Positions 23,270 through 34,668 of a stretch of DNA of 64,000 bases are shown one piece after another. The number at the start of each line of letters is the position of its first letter. The first letter of the stretch is position 1. The notes beneath the pieces are model-generated. The model was given only the letters and a program-made list of their open reading frames with translations, did no database searches and was not told where the DNA came from. The DNA is taken from positions 44,650,293-44,714,292 of the forward strand of contig CM059196.1 in NCBI GenBank assembly GCA_030323885.1. Direction: 5' to 3'. The position numbers and the translations under genes were made by a program. The stretch comes from Branchipolynoe longqiensis. Taxonomy: Eukaryota > Annelida > Polychaeta > Phyllodocida > Polynoidae.

Positions 23270-25064
23270 CTAACCTATTATTACCTTCTGCAAAACGTAG
23301 TAATCATTATGCGGGGACAAAGTCAAATCGGCCTCAGGTCCCAGCTGGCGAACATCATTTGTTGTTGTCATGCCGTCACCATGGCAACTGGTGGTATGGA
23401 ACACATTCAAATGCTCTGTCTCTGAGGGTGGTGTCTGTCGTTGCCCCATACTCAAATTATGTTGTATATTATCACCTAAAAAAGTAGACATACCCTTTCT
23501 ATTTTTGAACAATCTCAAGGACGAATTAAACCATTTGTACTTATCTGTTTTCTCAGGACAACGATATACAGCATTGTATAAACCATCATGACCAAAAGTA
23601 TTTAAAATACAATCGGTGGCTACTCCACCAGTAATTTTTCCTAACTTAAAAGGCGCTGCTGACACACCAGACGGTGTACGATGTCTTTTTCTACTATTGT
23701 AAGAAACAGCTTTAACCAGCCCCTTTGGGGAACTAGAAAGTACCTTCGTATTGCAAAAATTATCACCAGGTGAAACCTGATAAAAAATCAAAGGAGAGTC
23801 AACAGTGGGAGTCAACAAAGTAGGTGATACAACCAAATTTGAGCTCTGGAAAGACACCGACGAAACTACACCACCGACCTTAACAGAGCCTTCAGAAACA
23901 GGGGTGAAGATATCCGACTCGACTGTGGCGCCGTCTGACGAATTGACCCGACAGCTGTCAGCGACATCAACATCAATACACACTCCGTCAGCGGTTGAAG
24001 CAGCCCCTTGCCGACTGCAAACTAAAAAGTCTTTGTGCGATCATGTTCATCACGGTTATTTTCCCTGGCCCGTTGCTTTGCTTTACAATCCACTTCTTTA
24101 TGTGCATGCTTACGCTTCAACTTAAAAGCACAATAAGCGCAAATATGTACATATTTATCTACTCCTTCCCCTTGGTCGGTACCATAACCATATGAGTTGC
24201 CTTTATTCCATATAAGACATGGTCGCGAGTCCACACCTTTCCTATAATCTACTGAAGTACTATATAGGCCAGGCTTGTTAGTCACAGTATCAACCCGCTA
24301 CCCGAGCCCACAGACATCCCTCCGAATCTCTATTATGCGACCGTGATCAGTCCAACCGTTCGGTAACTGTTTATCAGCGATCATGGAAAAAATCTTCTCA
24401 CTATATATCAGACAGGTCTACCATGTGTAATGTTGAGCCATATCAAGAATTGTGTCCACACGCTCATCGAGGTGCGGCATCCAAGTGTCAGGCACGTCAC
24501 CCCATTTAACCATTCGGCGAATCGCTGCTAAATATTCAAATCACCGAGCCTCACCTTGTGCCACTTTTCCCTTGTTCTCATTCCGTATTACATATTTGTG
24601 AGGTAACAATGTTAATTTCCCTGACCGTTTAGCCTTCTTTCCCGCTATTCTAATAAGATCACGCATCATTGAGTCATCACTGTCCGAAGCATCACTATTA
24701 AACTGACTCATGGCAGCCGTACGTTTACGTGTAGAAACAATTTCAGAAGAAGCTCGTACATTACCTCTTGCCGTGTTCATCATGGATGCTAAAGCACATG
24801 ATCAAGCTGGGGTTACTGGCAAATTTCCGACTGCACTGATAGCTGCCACCTCCTCTTCCTCTGTGACGTCATCTTGACCCACTGCCAGGCCGCTTGCCGA
24901 ATGACCGACATTTGCCATTGCTGTAGATTCAAGCGTACGAAGACGATCCAATATAGGCGCTTGTGTTGCCGCCAGCTTCGTGTCCAACAAGCGTGAAATA
25001 TCCTCCAGAGTCGCATTTGAAGCAGAACACGACGGCAACACGGGTGATGGCGAAGACAAATCAT
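23270..25064 (-). pseudogene. Gag-like region of the Ngaro-like element
   Basis: Several broken minus-strand frames (25064-24802, 24783-24541, 24285-24022, 23983-23270). The first has a leucine-rich, likely coiled-coil segment (LEDISRLLDTKLAATQAPIL), the second a KKAKRSGK basic patch and LLPHKYVIRNE, the third a C-x2-C (HICAYCAFKLKRKHAH) possible zinc site. Position ahead of RNase H and between the A1 repeat and pol makes gag the likely role; there is no independent enzymatic motif. Confidence 0.6.
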
Positions 25065-25260
25065 CCAGACAAACTCTTGTTGATGATCACGGACGACTCA
25101 AACATCCACGATTTGAACCCGCTGTACTGCTGTCTCCTGAGACCTCCATAGATTCAAGTAACGCCTTTGAATACTTCCCCACCACACTACACACACTTCG
25201 GCATAACAACAACTTCAACAGAACCGAACTGACTTCAATCAACCAGCCTCCAAACCTAAC

Positions 25261-25456
25261 AATTTTCGTATTGAAATCAATGAACTGACTTCGTTGATGA
25301 CCAGGTAAGGACTGGACTAGCCTTTGAATCTACTACCAGAAGTTAACTTTTTACATAGCGACGCGCGCTATGAATGGTATCTATGGTATCCTTTCATATC
25401 AAGCCCGTTGTCAGTGTTTTGAATTATGCATGTTACCGGCAACATGGACAATGATA
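25261..25456 (-). repeat. Ngaro-like split direct repeat A1
   Basis: Matches A2 at 21065-21265. Its outer end (AACATGGACAAT) marks the 5' boundary of the element on the minus strand. Confidence 0.88.
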
Positions 25457-25878
25457 ACTAAATAAACACTAATCTGTAGCGACTGAGTCAGACAGTCAGG
25501 AGTGGTTAGTGAAGTGAGCGCACAGTGGTGGCGCCACCAGTCATGCTCGATGAATGAATAATGAAGGTAGGGACAACTACCGTTATTAATACTTACAAAA
25601 GTCCTAATACATCAAATATGTTGGAAGTCTTGCTTGACTGGAAACAAAGATTTATTATGTTCCAAGAGACACGGTGGCAGATTAATAGAGAGGTGACCTT
25701 AATGAACGTAGTTTCCAGTTTACTCATCAAACTGTGATGGTACTAGTATAGTAATCTGCACTGATTTATCAGGGAAGGCGCCATATAGAAAGGTAGGCGT
25801 GGATAGGGTGATTCAGGGAGCCTAGGTAGTGGAATTGGTTAGCACGAAAGCCCTGGAATGGCAAGAAGTGAGGATTTG
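25457..25878. other. Unassigned sequence
   Basis: No supported gene or recognised repeat; contains a GGTGGCGCCACC palindrome near 25527. Confidence 0.35.
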
Positions 25879-26345
25879 AATGCTGTTCTATGTGCAATAT
25901 TTCGCCATTGTTTATATCTCGTTGTTTATATGCCTTTTTTATGTGCCAGTCTTTATATGCCATTGTCTATGTATCATTATTTATATGCAATTGTTCATGT
26001 ACCATTTTGTAATACATCATTCATATGCCATTGAACATATATATATATCATTGCTTATGTGGCATTGTTTATATCTCATTGTTTACATGCCATTGTTCAT
26101 TCGAGATTGTTTACATACCATTGTTTACATGCCACTGTTTACATGCCATCGTTTAACTGCTATTGTTTATATGCCATTGTTTATATGCCATTGTTTATGC
26201 TAGTGTTTACATTCAATTTTTCTTATATTGTTTATGTACTATAGTCTATATGCCACCTCTTTTGTGCCATTCTGCTGATACTGTTTATGTACAAGTTTAT
26301 ATGCTATTGCTTAAATGCCACTGTTTATATGGCCTCATATATATA
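25879..26345. repeat. Degenerate ATTGTTTATATGCC tandem repeat
   Basis: About 25 imperfect copies of a 14-18 bp word (ATGCCATTGTTTATATGCCA) ending in TA dinucleotide repeats (26337-26363). Plus-strand frames through it give repetitive hydrophobic peptides and are not genes. Confidence 0.85.
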
Positions 26346-26557
26346 TATGTATATATATATATATGATATTATGCGATCCATCGTGTATATGCCCTTATTT
26401 AGAAGTTGTATAACAAGTTTTTAGATAATAACACAGTTTAGGTAATAACACAGTTGACATACAGAGCTAGTCTTTTACACACTACTTCCTCTGCCACCGA
26501 CAGTAACATAAAATGACAGTCTCACAGTACGCGATAACCTGACTTGAAGCACTTTGT

Positions 26558-26724
26558 TTGTGAAAGTTTACATCTTACCAACATCTAAGGTCATATCAGG
26601 ACAGGCACCACCTTGTGACAGTGTATACTCCTGGTGATCTTATAGTGCAGCACCACTGGGAGACCAGGTCGCACTGGACCATGACCTGATATCCCACTCA
26701 CTCACATTATCCTGATACTGAGCA
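26558..26724 (-). mobile_element. SINE, partial
   Basis: Tail and half the body of the SINE (TCTAAGGTCATATCAGGACA through CACATTATCCTGATACTGAG). The tRNA head is missing. Confidence 0.8.
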
Positions 26725-26932
26725 GTTTTCCCGATCACGGTGATTTAAAGTCAAATTGCTGCGCCATGTGAGGCTACCTTTATCTGTCGAAGACACAACT
26801 AGCTGTGACAGCTGTCACACAGTGTGCTTTGTGAATGGCCCAGGGAAGCTGGGTATTGACAGAGAGCGTGTATATAAACAGATGAGAGGGACAACTCCCG
26901 CGAAAAACGGTAACACAGGCTACAGTGGCGTT

Positions 26933-28919
26933 CCTGGGGCCATATTCATGAGCTCGGGGTACGCTTAGCCGGAGGGTAGGCTTAACAGTTGGGTAGCTAT
27001 CCCGTGGGTTAACGGTGGAGATTAATTAGGTCAATCGGTATTCACCAATGCACTAGCCGGGGCGGATAGCTACCCGTTCGATTATTTATAGATTTGGGAA
27101 TTCCCTCCAGTCGCTGCGGTGGCGGCGAAGTGTTTACTTTATATTCGGCGATTCGAAAATTTTAATATCGACGCCGTTACGGCGTCAGGGTTAATTTCAG
27201 TTCGGATTTAGGGTTAAATTGATAAGATTTCACTTATTGCGTATGTAATTCTGTTAAATATGACTGCATTTAATAGATTAGGGCGTAAGAAATTCACGCC
27301 GATTCGGCGGCGGCCATGTTTGGTTAACGTTGGACGTCGCTTTGTTTACATTCGTCGATTCGAAAATATTAATATTGCCGCCGTTACGGTGTCAGCGTTA
27401 ATATCGGTTCGCAGTTAGGGTTAATTTGCTCAAATTTCACTTATTGCGTATTTAAATCTATCAAATATGATCGCATTGAATAGATTTGGGCGTAAAAGAT
27501 TCACGCCGATTCGGCGGCGGCCATTTTTGCGCCGATTTGTGTACTTTACATTCGGCGATTCGAAAATATTAATATCACCGCCGTTACGGCGTCAGGGTTA
27601 ATTTCAGTTCGGATTTAGGGTTAATTTGAATAAATTTCACTTATTGCGTATGTAATTCTGTTAAATATGACTGCATTTAATAGATTAGGGCGTAAGAAAT
27701 TCACGCCGATTCGGCGGCGATGGCGGCGGCCATTTTTGCGCCGATGTGTGTACTTTACATTCGTCGATTCGAAAATATTAATATCGCCGCCGTTACGGCG
27801 TCAGTGTTAATTTTGCTTCGGATTTAGGGTTAATTTGAATAAATTTCACTTATTGCGTATTTAAATCTATCAAATATGATCGCATTGAATAGATTCAGAA
27901 CCACACACACTCACTATCTCCTCGGGATAGTGGCTTACCCCTGGGTCGAAATTGGGGTAGGGTACCCTCCGGATAGAGCCCCAGGGTAGCGCTACCCCGA
28001 GCTCATGAATAAGGAATATTCATGAGCTCGAGGTAGCGCTACCCTGAGGCTGTAACCGGGGGTTACGCTACCCCCCCGGATAACGGCGGAAAATCCGTAT
28101 TCATGAGCTTGGGGTAGCGCTACCCTGGGGCTCTAACCGGGGGGTACGCTACCCCACTTTCGACCCAGGGGTAAGCCACTATCCCAAGGGGATAGTGAGT
28201 GTGTGTGGCTCTGAATCTATTCAATGCGATCATATTTGATAGATTTAAATACGCAATAAGTGAAATTTATTCAAATTAACCCTAAATCCGAAGCGAAATT
28301 AACACTGATGCCGTAACGGCGGCGATATTAATATTTTCGAATCGACGAATGTAAAGTACACAAATCGGCGCAAAAATGACCGCCGCCGTCGCCACCGAAT
28401 CGGCGTGAATTCCTTACGCCCAAATCTATTCAATGCTGTCATATTTAACAGAATTACATACGCAATAAGTGAAATTTTATCAATTTAACCCTAAATTCGA
28501 AGCGAAATTCACGCCGCGGCCGCATTGCCATTGGCAGCGTTATTCATATTGTCCAATCGACGAATATAAAGTCAACAATGGCCGCCGCCATCGCCGCCGA
28601 ATCGGCGTGAATTTCTTACGCCCAAATCTATTCAATGCGATCATATTTGATAGATTTAAATACGCAATAAGTGAAATTTGCTCAAATTAACACTAAATGC
28701 GAACCGATATTAAAGCTGATGCCGTAACGGCGGCGATATTAATATTTTCGAATGGACAAATGTAAACAACGCGAACGGGTAGCTATCCGCACCGGCTAGT
28801 GCATTGGTGAATACCAATTGACCTAATTAATCTCTGCCGTTAACCGGCGGGATACCTACCCAACGGCTAAGCCTAACCTCCGACTAACCGTACCCTGCGC
28901 TCATGAATACGGGCCCTGG
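26933..28919. mobile_element. Two-kilobase foldback element with subrepeats
   Basis: The two ends are reverse complements: left CCTGGGGCCATATTCATGAG, right CTCATGAATACGGGCCCTGG. Similarity runs far inward, through CACCAATGCACTAGCCGG, giving arms of roughly 900 bp. Each arm holds three to four tandem copies of a roughly 190-bp subrepeat with CGCCGTTACGGCGTCAG and TTCACGCCGATTCGGCGGCG. The centre (about 27930-28190) is itself a smaller inverted repeat around ATTCATGAGCTCGAGGTAGC. No protein is encoded. This fits a foldback-type DNA element. Confidence 0.85.
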
Positions 28920-28929
28920 TGGTTAGTGT

Positions 28930-29370
28930 TGAACAAGCCTTGAGTTTGCCGGTACGCTCAGTGCAAAACATTTGTTTTTATTCAAAATTAATAGAAATCC
29001 AGAACCCTAACCTTATAAATTCAATATAATCTTGTTGGTAAACATGTTTTCTATGTGTATTCCAATCAGTTTGTTTCTATTTGGTGTAGTTTTAGAGATA
29101 TTTCACTTTTTCTGTAGGAAGATTGCACACGACCATTGACAATGCCTTGAGTTTGCCGTACGCGTAGTGAAAAATGTCAGTTTTATTCCAAATTAATAGA
29201 AATCCAGAACCCTAACCCATATCAATTTAATATAATCTTGTTGGTAAACATGTTTTCTATGTGTATTCCAATCAGTTTGTTTCTCTAGGTGGTGTAGTTT
29301 TTAGAGATATTTCACTTTTTTCTGTATGAAGATTGCTCACGGCCATTGACAATGCCTTGAGTTTGACAGC
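28930..29370. mobile_element. MITE2 family, two tandem units
   Basis: Two direct copies of the roughly 215-bp unit also found at 1990-2400: AGAACCCTAACCTTATAAAT, TTGGTAAACATGTTTTCTAT and CCATTGACAATGCCTTGAG recur at both. The long inverted arms of the 1934-2439 copy are absent. Confidence 0.75.
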
Positions 29371-29571
29371 TGTGTCATATACTGTTCAACAACCACCACT
29401 TGGAGCGCCACAGTCTGCAGATGTTACATGCTCTAGTATGGGAGTTGTCCCTCTCATCTGTTTATATACACGCTCTCTGGTATTGATCCCGGCTGCGTCT
29501 CATTCCCATCTCCCCCTTCCCCACATGCCACGTGTACATCACGTCAGTGTAGCGCGCATCCTGGACCCTAG

Positions 29572-29597
29572 CCCCCCCCCCCCCCCCCCCCCCCCCC
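29572..29597. repeat. Poly(C) run, 26 bases
   Basis: An uninterrupted run of 26 C, one of several G or C homopolymers in the window. Confidence 0.9.
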
Positions 29598-29701
29598 GCC
29601 TCTGGCTTGATTGAGCCATTGATTGACTAGAGTTTTACTTCCTAGCAATAACTGAGATCACTCGATGCAATAGCCGAATTGGTCGCAGTGCCCGCATTGC
29701 G

Positions 29702-30315
29702 TAAAGGCCCAGTCAGACCTTACCGTACTGAGCACCGGACACCACCGGACAAACAATTGTCTAGTCCGGTGGTGTCCGGTGTCGAACTGTTGCAACGGCC
29801 ACCGGATGAAACGGATGCTAAACGGACGCTAAACGGACGGTAAACGGACATTAATGAATAGTTAAACGGATGTCGAACGGACAGACCGGACACCAAATGG
29901 ACACCAACCGGACACCAAATGGACACCAACCAGACACCAAACGGACACCAACCAGACACCTACCGGACACCTACCGGACTCTTCACGGACACGCCAAAAA
30001 CCGATGGACCGAATTCCCTCAGCACCGTCAACGGACTCTTCAGGATACAAACCGGACACCTAACGGATGAGTAACAGACATGAAACGGACAAAACGGATG
30101 TATGCCGGACACCAACCATACACGTCTGTCCGGCGGTGTCCGGTGCAAGTTTTGAACATGTTCAAAACTTGTACCGGACACCGCTGGACACCACCGGAGA
30201 TAGAACGGACACGCCGGATGGGTACCGTATATAAACCGTACATTACCATACTTCACCGGACAGTGCCCGGTTTCTGTCCGGTTCCTGAATCCGGTGAGGT
30301 CTGACTGGTGCTTTA
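29702..30315. mobile_element. Iterated-word inverted-repeat element D (CGGACACC words)
   Basis: Ends: left TAAAGGCCCAGTCAGACCTT, right read inward TAAAGCACCAGTCAGACCTC. The interior is almost entirely ACCGGACACCAAACGGACACC-like words and their complements. A perfect 26-bp palindrome lies at 30146-30171 (arms CAAGTTTTGAACA and TGTTCAAAACTTG). All frames here are repeat shadows. Target duplication is not clear. Confidence 0.8.
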
Positions 30316-30488
30316 GATTTAAAGGGAGCGACTCTCCATCACTGCATCTGAAAGATTCACAACACTAAGCACTTTCACACCCTGCATCCCTGCACCCCTT
30401 ATACGGGGACCCGCCATTGTCCATTGACACTTTCCAGTGAGTTGACACAGTGGTCACACCTCTATGATAGAGCCCAGGCTTCCAGTGC
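30316..30488. other. Unassigned spacer
   Basis: Sequence between element D and the truncated LINE copy 1; it does not match the corresponding part of LINE copy 2, so it lies outside that element. Confidence 0.4.
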
Positions 30489-32615
30489 CTTCGTGGCCAC
30501 TTGCCAATTTTCATCAGGAACTTTCTAGCCTTCAGGCATTTCCGCGTCCGTGTCAAGACTACCTATTCCCGCCTACACTCACAGGAACTAGGAGTACCTC
30601 AAGGCAGCATACTGGCCGTGACCCTTTTCGGGGTCAAGGTCAATGGTATTGCTGCTGCTGTAAAGCAGGGGGTCTCCTGTAGTCTTTTCGTGGACGACTT
30701 TGTTTTATATTACAGCGGTGCTAACATGAATGTCATAGAGAGACAGCTACAACCAAGCATAAATGGGATCCATCGATGGTCAGTTCTGAACGGTTTCAAA
30801 TTTTCCAAGACCAAAACAGTCTGCATGCACTTCTGCCTGCTGCGTAGAATACATGCGGAACCGGAGCTGACCCTGGATGGGGATCCCATTAAAGTCGTTG
30901 AGAAAACCAAATTTCTGGGCCTCATTCTCGACGCAAAACTGTCTTTTGTGCCACATATAAAGTACCTGAAAACAAGATGCCTGAAAGCGCTGGATATTCT
31001 GAGGGTGCTGTCCAGCTCAGAGTGGGGAGCGGACAGAGATGTTCTGCTCTCCGTGTACAGAACCTTGGTTCGTTCACGAGTGGATTACGGCAGCATAGTA
31101 TATGGTTCCGCAAGGAAATCATATATTGGGCTGCTAGACACGATCCACCACCAGGGACTGCGCCTGGCCCTTGGGGCCTTCCGCACCTCACCAGTTCAGA
31201 GCCTTTATGTCGAAGCCAATGAACCATCACTTAATAACAGGAGAATCAAACTGGCCATGCAATATGTAGTCAAGATAAAAACTAATGCATTGAATCCTGC
31301 ACACAATTGTCTATTCGAGCAACATGACGAATCCAGGTATGAAGCCAGGCCAAATTACATCCGGCCACTGAGGCTCCGAATGAAACATCATTTGGAGGCC
31401 TTAGGCGTGGATTTGGACGTGTTGGAGGATGCCAAAGTCCCAGAACATCCCCCGTGGTCGTTGAGAAAGCCATCGGTTATCCTCCGACTCACGGAACTGA
31501 GGAAATCTGGGACACATCCACTCGAGTACAAAGGACTGCATGCAGAGATTCAAGGCCAGTTTGCAGACCACCTCTCCATATATACTGATGGTTCGAAAGA
31601 CCAAAGCCGGGTAGCTGCTGCGGCAGTCTGCCGACGGGAAAAATTTGGTGTACGTTTGCCAGATCAGAGCTCGATTTTCACTGCAGAGGCCCGAGCACTC
31701 CTTCTCGCTTTGGAGTATATCGAGGTATCCAACCACACTAACTATGTTATATACAGTGATTCCTTCTCTTGCCTCCTGGCTGTTGCTGGACTGAAAACGA
31801 ATCACCCTATTCTAGCAACGGTCATTTATAAAATGAACCAACTGACAACGGATGGGTATGATATCCACCTGTGCTGGGTGCCTGGCCATGCTGGCATACA
31901 AGGAAACGAACGAGCTGATCGGGCTGCGAAGAAGGCCCTGAACTGTGATCTTGAACCATGTCTGATCCCTCACTCTGATCTGAAACCACTAATAGCCACC
32001 CACATAAAATCCAAATGGCAACATGAGTGGGATGAAAACATCAATAAACTTAAAGAAATTGAACCATCTGTGGGAAAGCCACCACAGACTCATGCGGGAG
32101 GTCGGCGGGACCAAGTGGTCCTTAGCCGCTGCCGTATTGGCCACTCGTGGCTTACACATGCTTTTCTGCTCAAGGGGGAACCTCCCCCTGAATGTATTGG
32201 GTGTCAGTCCCCACTGACACTCAAACACATTTTACTAAGTTGCGTTGATTTGTTTGGCCCTGCGCCAACGGTTCTACACTGCAGGCAGTATGCATGACCT
32301 TTTTACTAAGGTAAAACAGGAAAACATTTTAGCCTTTTTGAGGGCAGCTGGACTGTACCACCTCATATCGCTTACTAAATAGATTCTATCAATTATTAAT
32401 AAAACTTTTCTTTTTCTATGGGAATTTGTTTCCCTTGACCACAAATATATGATTGTGAGCTTTCTAATTTAATGAGTGTCTATTGGCACATAATTGATTG
32501 TCTGCTTTTACATGTAAAAGCGATGGTTTGAACAAAAAACATACATTTCTCGCCATGAATATGGCCTATGCTGCCGACACGGCGTAAAGCAACCACCAAT
32601 CAATCAATCAATCCG
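30489..32615 (+). mobile_element. I-type non-LTR retrotransposon copy 1, 5'-truncated
   Basis: Homology with copy 2 (minus strand, 38.5-34.0 kb) begins at CCTTCGTGGCCACTTGCC (30489), so the 5' half including the endonuclease and front of RT is missing. The body carries RT, RNase H and a zinc-finger-like tail, then a 3' UTR ending CGGCGTAAAGCAACCACCAA and a (TCAA)n tail. The last 60 bp also occur, inverted, at 40783-40850. RNase H after RT places it in the I group of LINEs. Confidence 0.9.
30501..32297 (+). pseudogene. LINE ORF2 fragment: RT, RNase H, zinc-finger tail
   Basis: A 598-codon open frame. RT remnants at residues 1-150 include GVPQGSILA (motif B, 31-39) and the catalytic FVDD box (63-66); motif A lies upstream of the truncation. 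RNase H spans about 356-490, with the four acidic positions in YTDGSK, TAEARAL, YSDSF and the ERADRAAK segment after WVPGHAG. The tail has CIGC, then H and C (CIGCQSPLTLKHILLSC, about 560-578). A frameshift near 32265 replaces the true C-terminus, which continues in another frame to about 32380 (FLRAAGLYHLIS). The first Met is only the first ATG after truncation. Not functional. Confidence 0.9.
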
Positions 32616-32853
32616 TTATACCAGTACATTCCATTATATTTGACAAACATTCCTCATTTTCTTCTCTAATGAAATCAAGACTTTGAGCCATAAATTTACT
32701 CCATGCTTCTATCTTAGCAGTTTCAGCTGTATATGTCCCCACATCACACTGACCTTGAAACCAATTGTGAAATTCATCACGCAACTGCTCCTCCTTGTGG
32801 TGTGTGACTGGAATTTTTAAGCTGCTGTTGTATGCGGCAGTAGAAATAATTTA
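32612..32853 (-). other. Unassigned 80-codon open frame (possible exon or element fragment)
   Basis: The minus-strand frame reads SLKIPVTHHKEEQLRDEFHN, then WFQGQCDVGTYTAETAKIEA and AQSLDFIREENEECLSNI. Its composition looks protein-like and a TACAACAG acceptor-like site precedes it, but its stop lies inside the (TCAA)n tail of LINE copy 1, so the original 3' side is cut off by that insertion. I do not recognise the family. Confidence 0.3.
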
Positions 32854-33229
32854 AAGAATTGAATCCAATATTTGCCTGTAAAGCAGAAGAAATGTGAAAA
32901 AAACTCACGTAGTGTATTACCACACTTCCCCGTTCACCCTAAGGTTAAATGAAATACCGAAAGTAGTCCTGATAAAAAAATATATTCCACTGGCTACACG
33001 AGGCTTCAATAACGGCAATTTACAGCAATACTATTACCAAAGACTGATGTACCTTATAAGAATAACAGCATTCTGTCGAAAAAGTCGTCGACATGCTAAT
33101 TTTAAATCAATTTATACCTTGAAATGATGCAAGTGAGAGAATGCAAGGGTTGTCTAGAAGTGACTATCAGTGAATTCGAGGGCTCCTTGCACGTCGTGTT
33201 CTGTGTAACAAATTACTGTGATAGGGGTC

Positions 33230-33955
33230 TTTGTTCTTGTGTATACCACCTTGAGGGTGTTGTTTGTCAATTGAAGCCTTGTCGTTTTATATTTACAAAA
33301 ATATTTAATTTCATTGTAAGATGTGCAAAGAGGGAAGGCATCAAACAGGTCAATAACTACCTCGATGATTTTTGTATTATCGGGGACTCATGGGATCGCA
33401 ATGCTATTGACCAATCGAAACTAATTGCAATAATACGTAGGTTGGGTTTCTCATTAAGCTTTAGAAAGTTGCTCTCCCCGAGTCAGAAAATGCGTTTTCT
33501 TGGGATCGACATTGATACGATAAAATTAGAACTAACTCTCCCCGGTGATAAGCTTATTAAATTATACCATGTTTTGGCTCAATTCCGGGGTCGGAGGAAA
33601 GCAAAACGGAAAGATCTGGAGAGACTGAGGGGGTTACTGACACATTGTGCCAAGATAATCCGGGGAGCCCGTACCTTCTGCCATGGGATCTATGATCTGA
33701 TTGCTTCCATCAGGAAGCCTTATCACTACACTATGTTGGGCGTAGGCTTCCGTCAGGATATTGAATGGTGGGAAAGCTTTGCCGCACATTTTAATGGTAA
33801 GGCTGCCATGCTGGGTAAATTTACGTGTGTGTGCTCAGTGTATAGCGAAGCCTCAGTTATAGTCATTTCTCCCTATATTCATGCTTTGAGAATTATCACT
33901 TGTGATGCATTGAGCAGGCTGGGCGATGTGGGAAGTGCTGCTAGTGGGAAGTGCA
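33230..33955 (+). pseudogene. DIRS/Ngaro-like reverse transcriptase fragment
   Basis: The plus-strand frame contains KREGIKQVNNYLDDFCIIGD (catalytic YLDD-type box), LGFSLSFRKLLSPSQKMRFL followed by GIDIDT, and RLRGLLTHCAKIIRGARTFC, all typical of DIRS-group RT fingers, palm and thumb. It then jumps to IITCDALSRLGDV, the end of RNase H, so most of RNase H is deleted. The N-terminal third is not homologous to RT. The fragment abuts LINE copy 2 at 33956. It is not the missing RT of the element at 20.5-25.5 kb in any simple way, but may be from the same group. Confidence 0.75.
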
Positions 33956-34325
33956 GTTGGTTCATTTTATAAATGACCATTGCTAGAATAGGGTGATTCG
34001 TTTTCAGTCCAGCAACAGCCAGGAGCCAAGAGAACGAATCACTGTATATAATATAGTTAGTGTGGTTGGGTACCTCGATACACTCCAAAGCGAGAAGGAG
34101 TGCTCGGGCTTCTGCAGTGAAAATCAAGCTCTGATCGGGCAAACATACACCACATTTTTCCCGTCAGCAGACTGCCGCAGCAGCTACCTGACTTTGGTCT
34201 TTCAAACCATCAGTGTATATGGAGAGGTGGTCTGCAAACTGGCCTTGAATCTCTGCATGCAGTCCTTGGTACTCGAGTGGATGTGTCCCAGAATTCCTCA
34301 GTTCCGTGAGTCGGAGGATAACCGA
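33956..34325 (-). pseudogene. LINE copy 2, RNase H half
   Basis: The continuation of copy 2 past the LTR insertion: FTAEARALLLALECIEV and YIIYSDSFSWLLAVAGL. It ends in the middle of RNase H where it meets the DIRS-like fragment. Confidence 0.85.
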
Positions 34326-34442
34326 TGTAATGTATGTAGTTATCCGAACACCCCCACGTCAATACCATGTGACGTCACAAGGATCGGTTCTAAATAAAAT
34401 CAGTTACGTTACAGAACTCACGGTGTCGACACGTCTTTTACA
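34326..34442 (+). repeat. 5' LTR, 117 bp
   Basis: TGTAATGTATGTAGTTATCC to CACGTCTTTTACA. Contains CTAAATAAAATC, a possible poly(A) signal. The partner LTR has the same length. Confidence 0.93.
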
Positions 34443-34460
34443 TGGTGTCAGATGTGGGGA
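34443..34460 (+). promoter_or_regulatory. Primer-binding site, tRNA-Leu type
   Basis: TGGTGTCAGATGTGGGAT directly follows the 5' LTR and is complementary to the usual 3' end of metazoan tRNA-Leu (one expected mismatch), the place where minus-strand DNA synthesis is primed. Confidence 0.75.
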
Positions 34461-34668
34461 TCTACGATCAAGATATATCAGTAGCAGCTATAAATATAAA
34501 TATAGATTTTTTAAATTAATTTTTTTTATTGAGGCTGTATTTATACTGTCCGTAGCATGTAAGCCCGGGTACCCAGGCTTGTTTTCATTGCTGGCCAGCT
34601 GTAGTTTTGGTGTTGTCTTACCAAGCAGTAGATGCTGATAAGTTATTTGATTGTCTGCATTTCAGTAG

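Larger units (their letters stand above)
20560..25456 (-). mobile_element. Decayed Ngaro-like tyrosine-recombinase retrotransposon
   Basis: Read on the minus strand the order is A1 (25456-25261), gag-like region, RNase H, tyrosine recombinase, B1 (21760-21277), A2 (21265-21065), B2 (21041-20560). A1 matches A2 and B1 matches B2. This A1-ORFs-B1-A2-B2 arrangement of split direct repeats is diagnostic of Ngaro/PAT-type elements of the DIRS group, which integrate with a tyrosine recombinase instead of a DDE integrase. The reverse transcriptase is deleted between the gag-like frame and RNase H, and several frames are broken, so this copy cannot be autonomous. Confidence 0.9.

Noticed and set aside
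29720..30304. Several open frames on both strands around 29.7-30.3 kb
   Set aside because: All lie in element D and are translations of the CGGACACC words and their complement.
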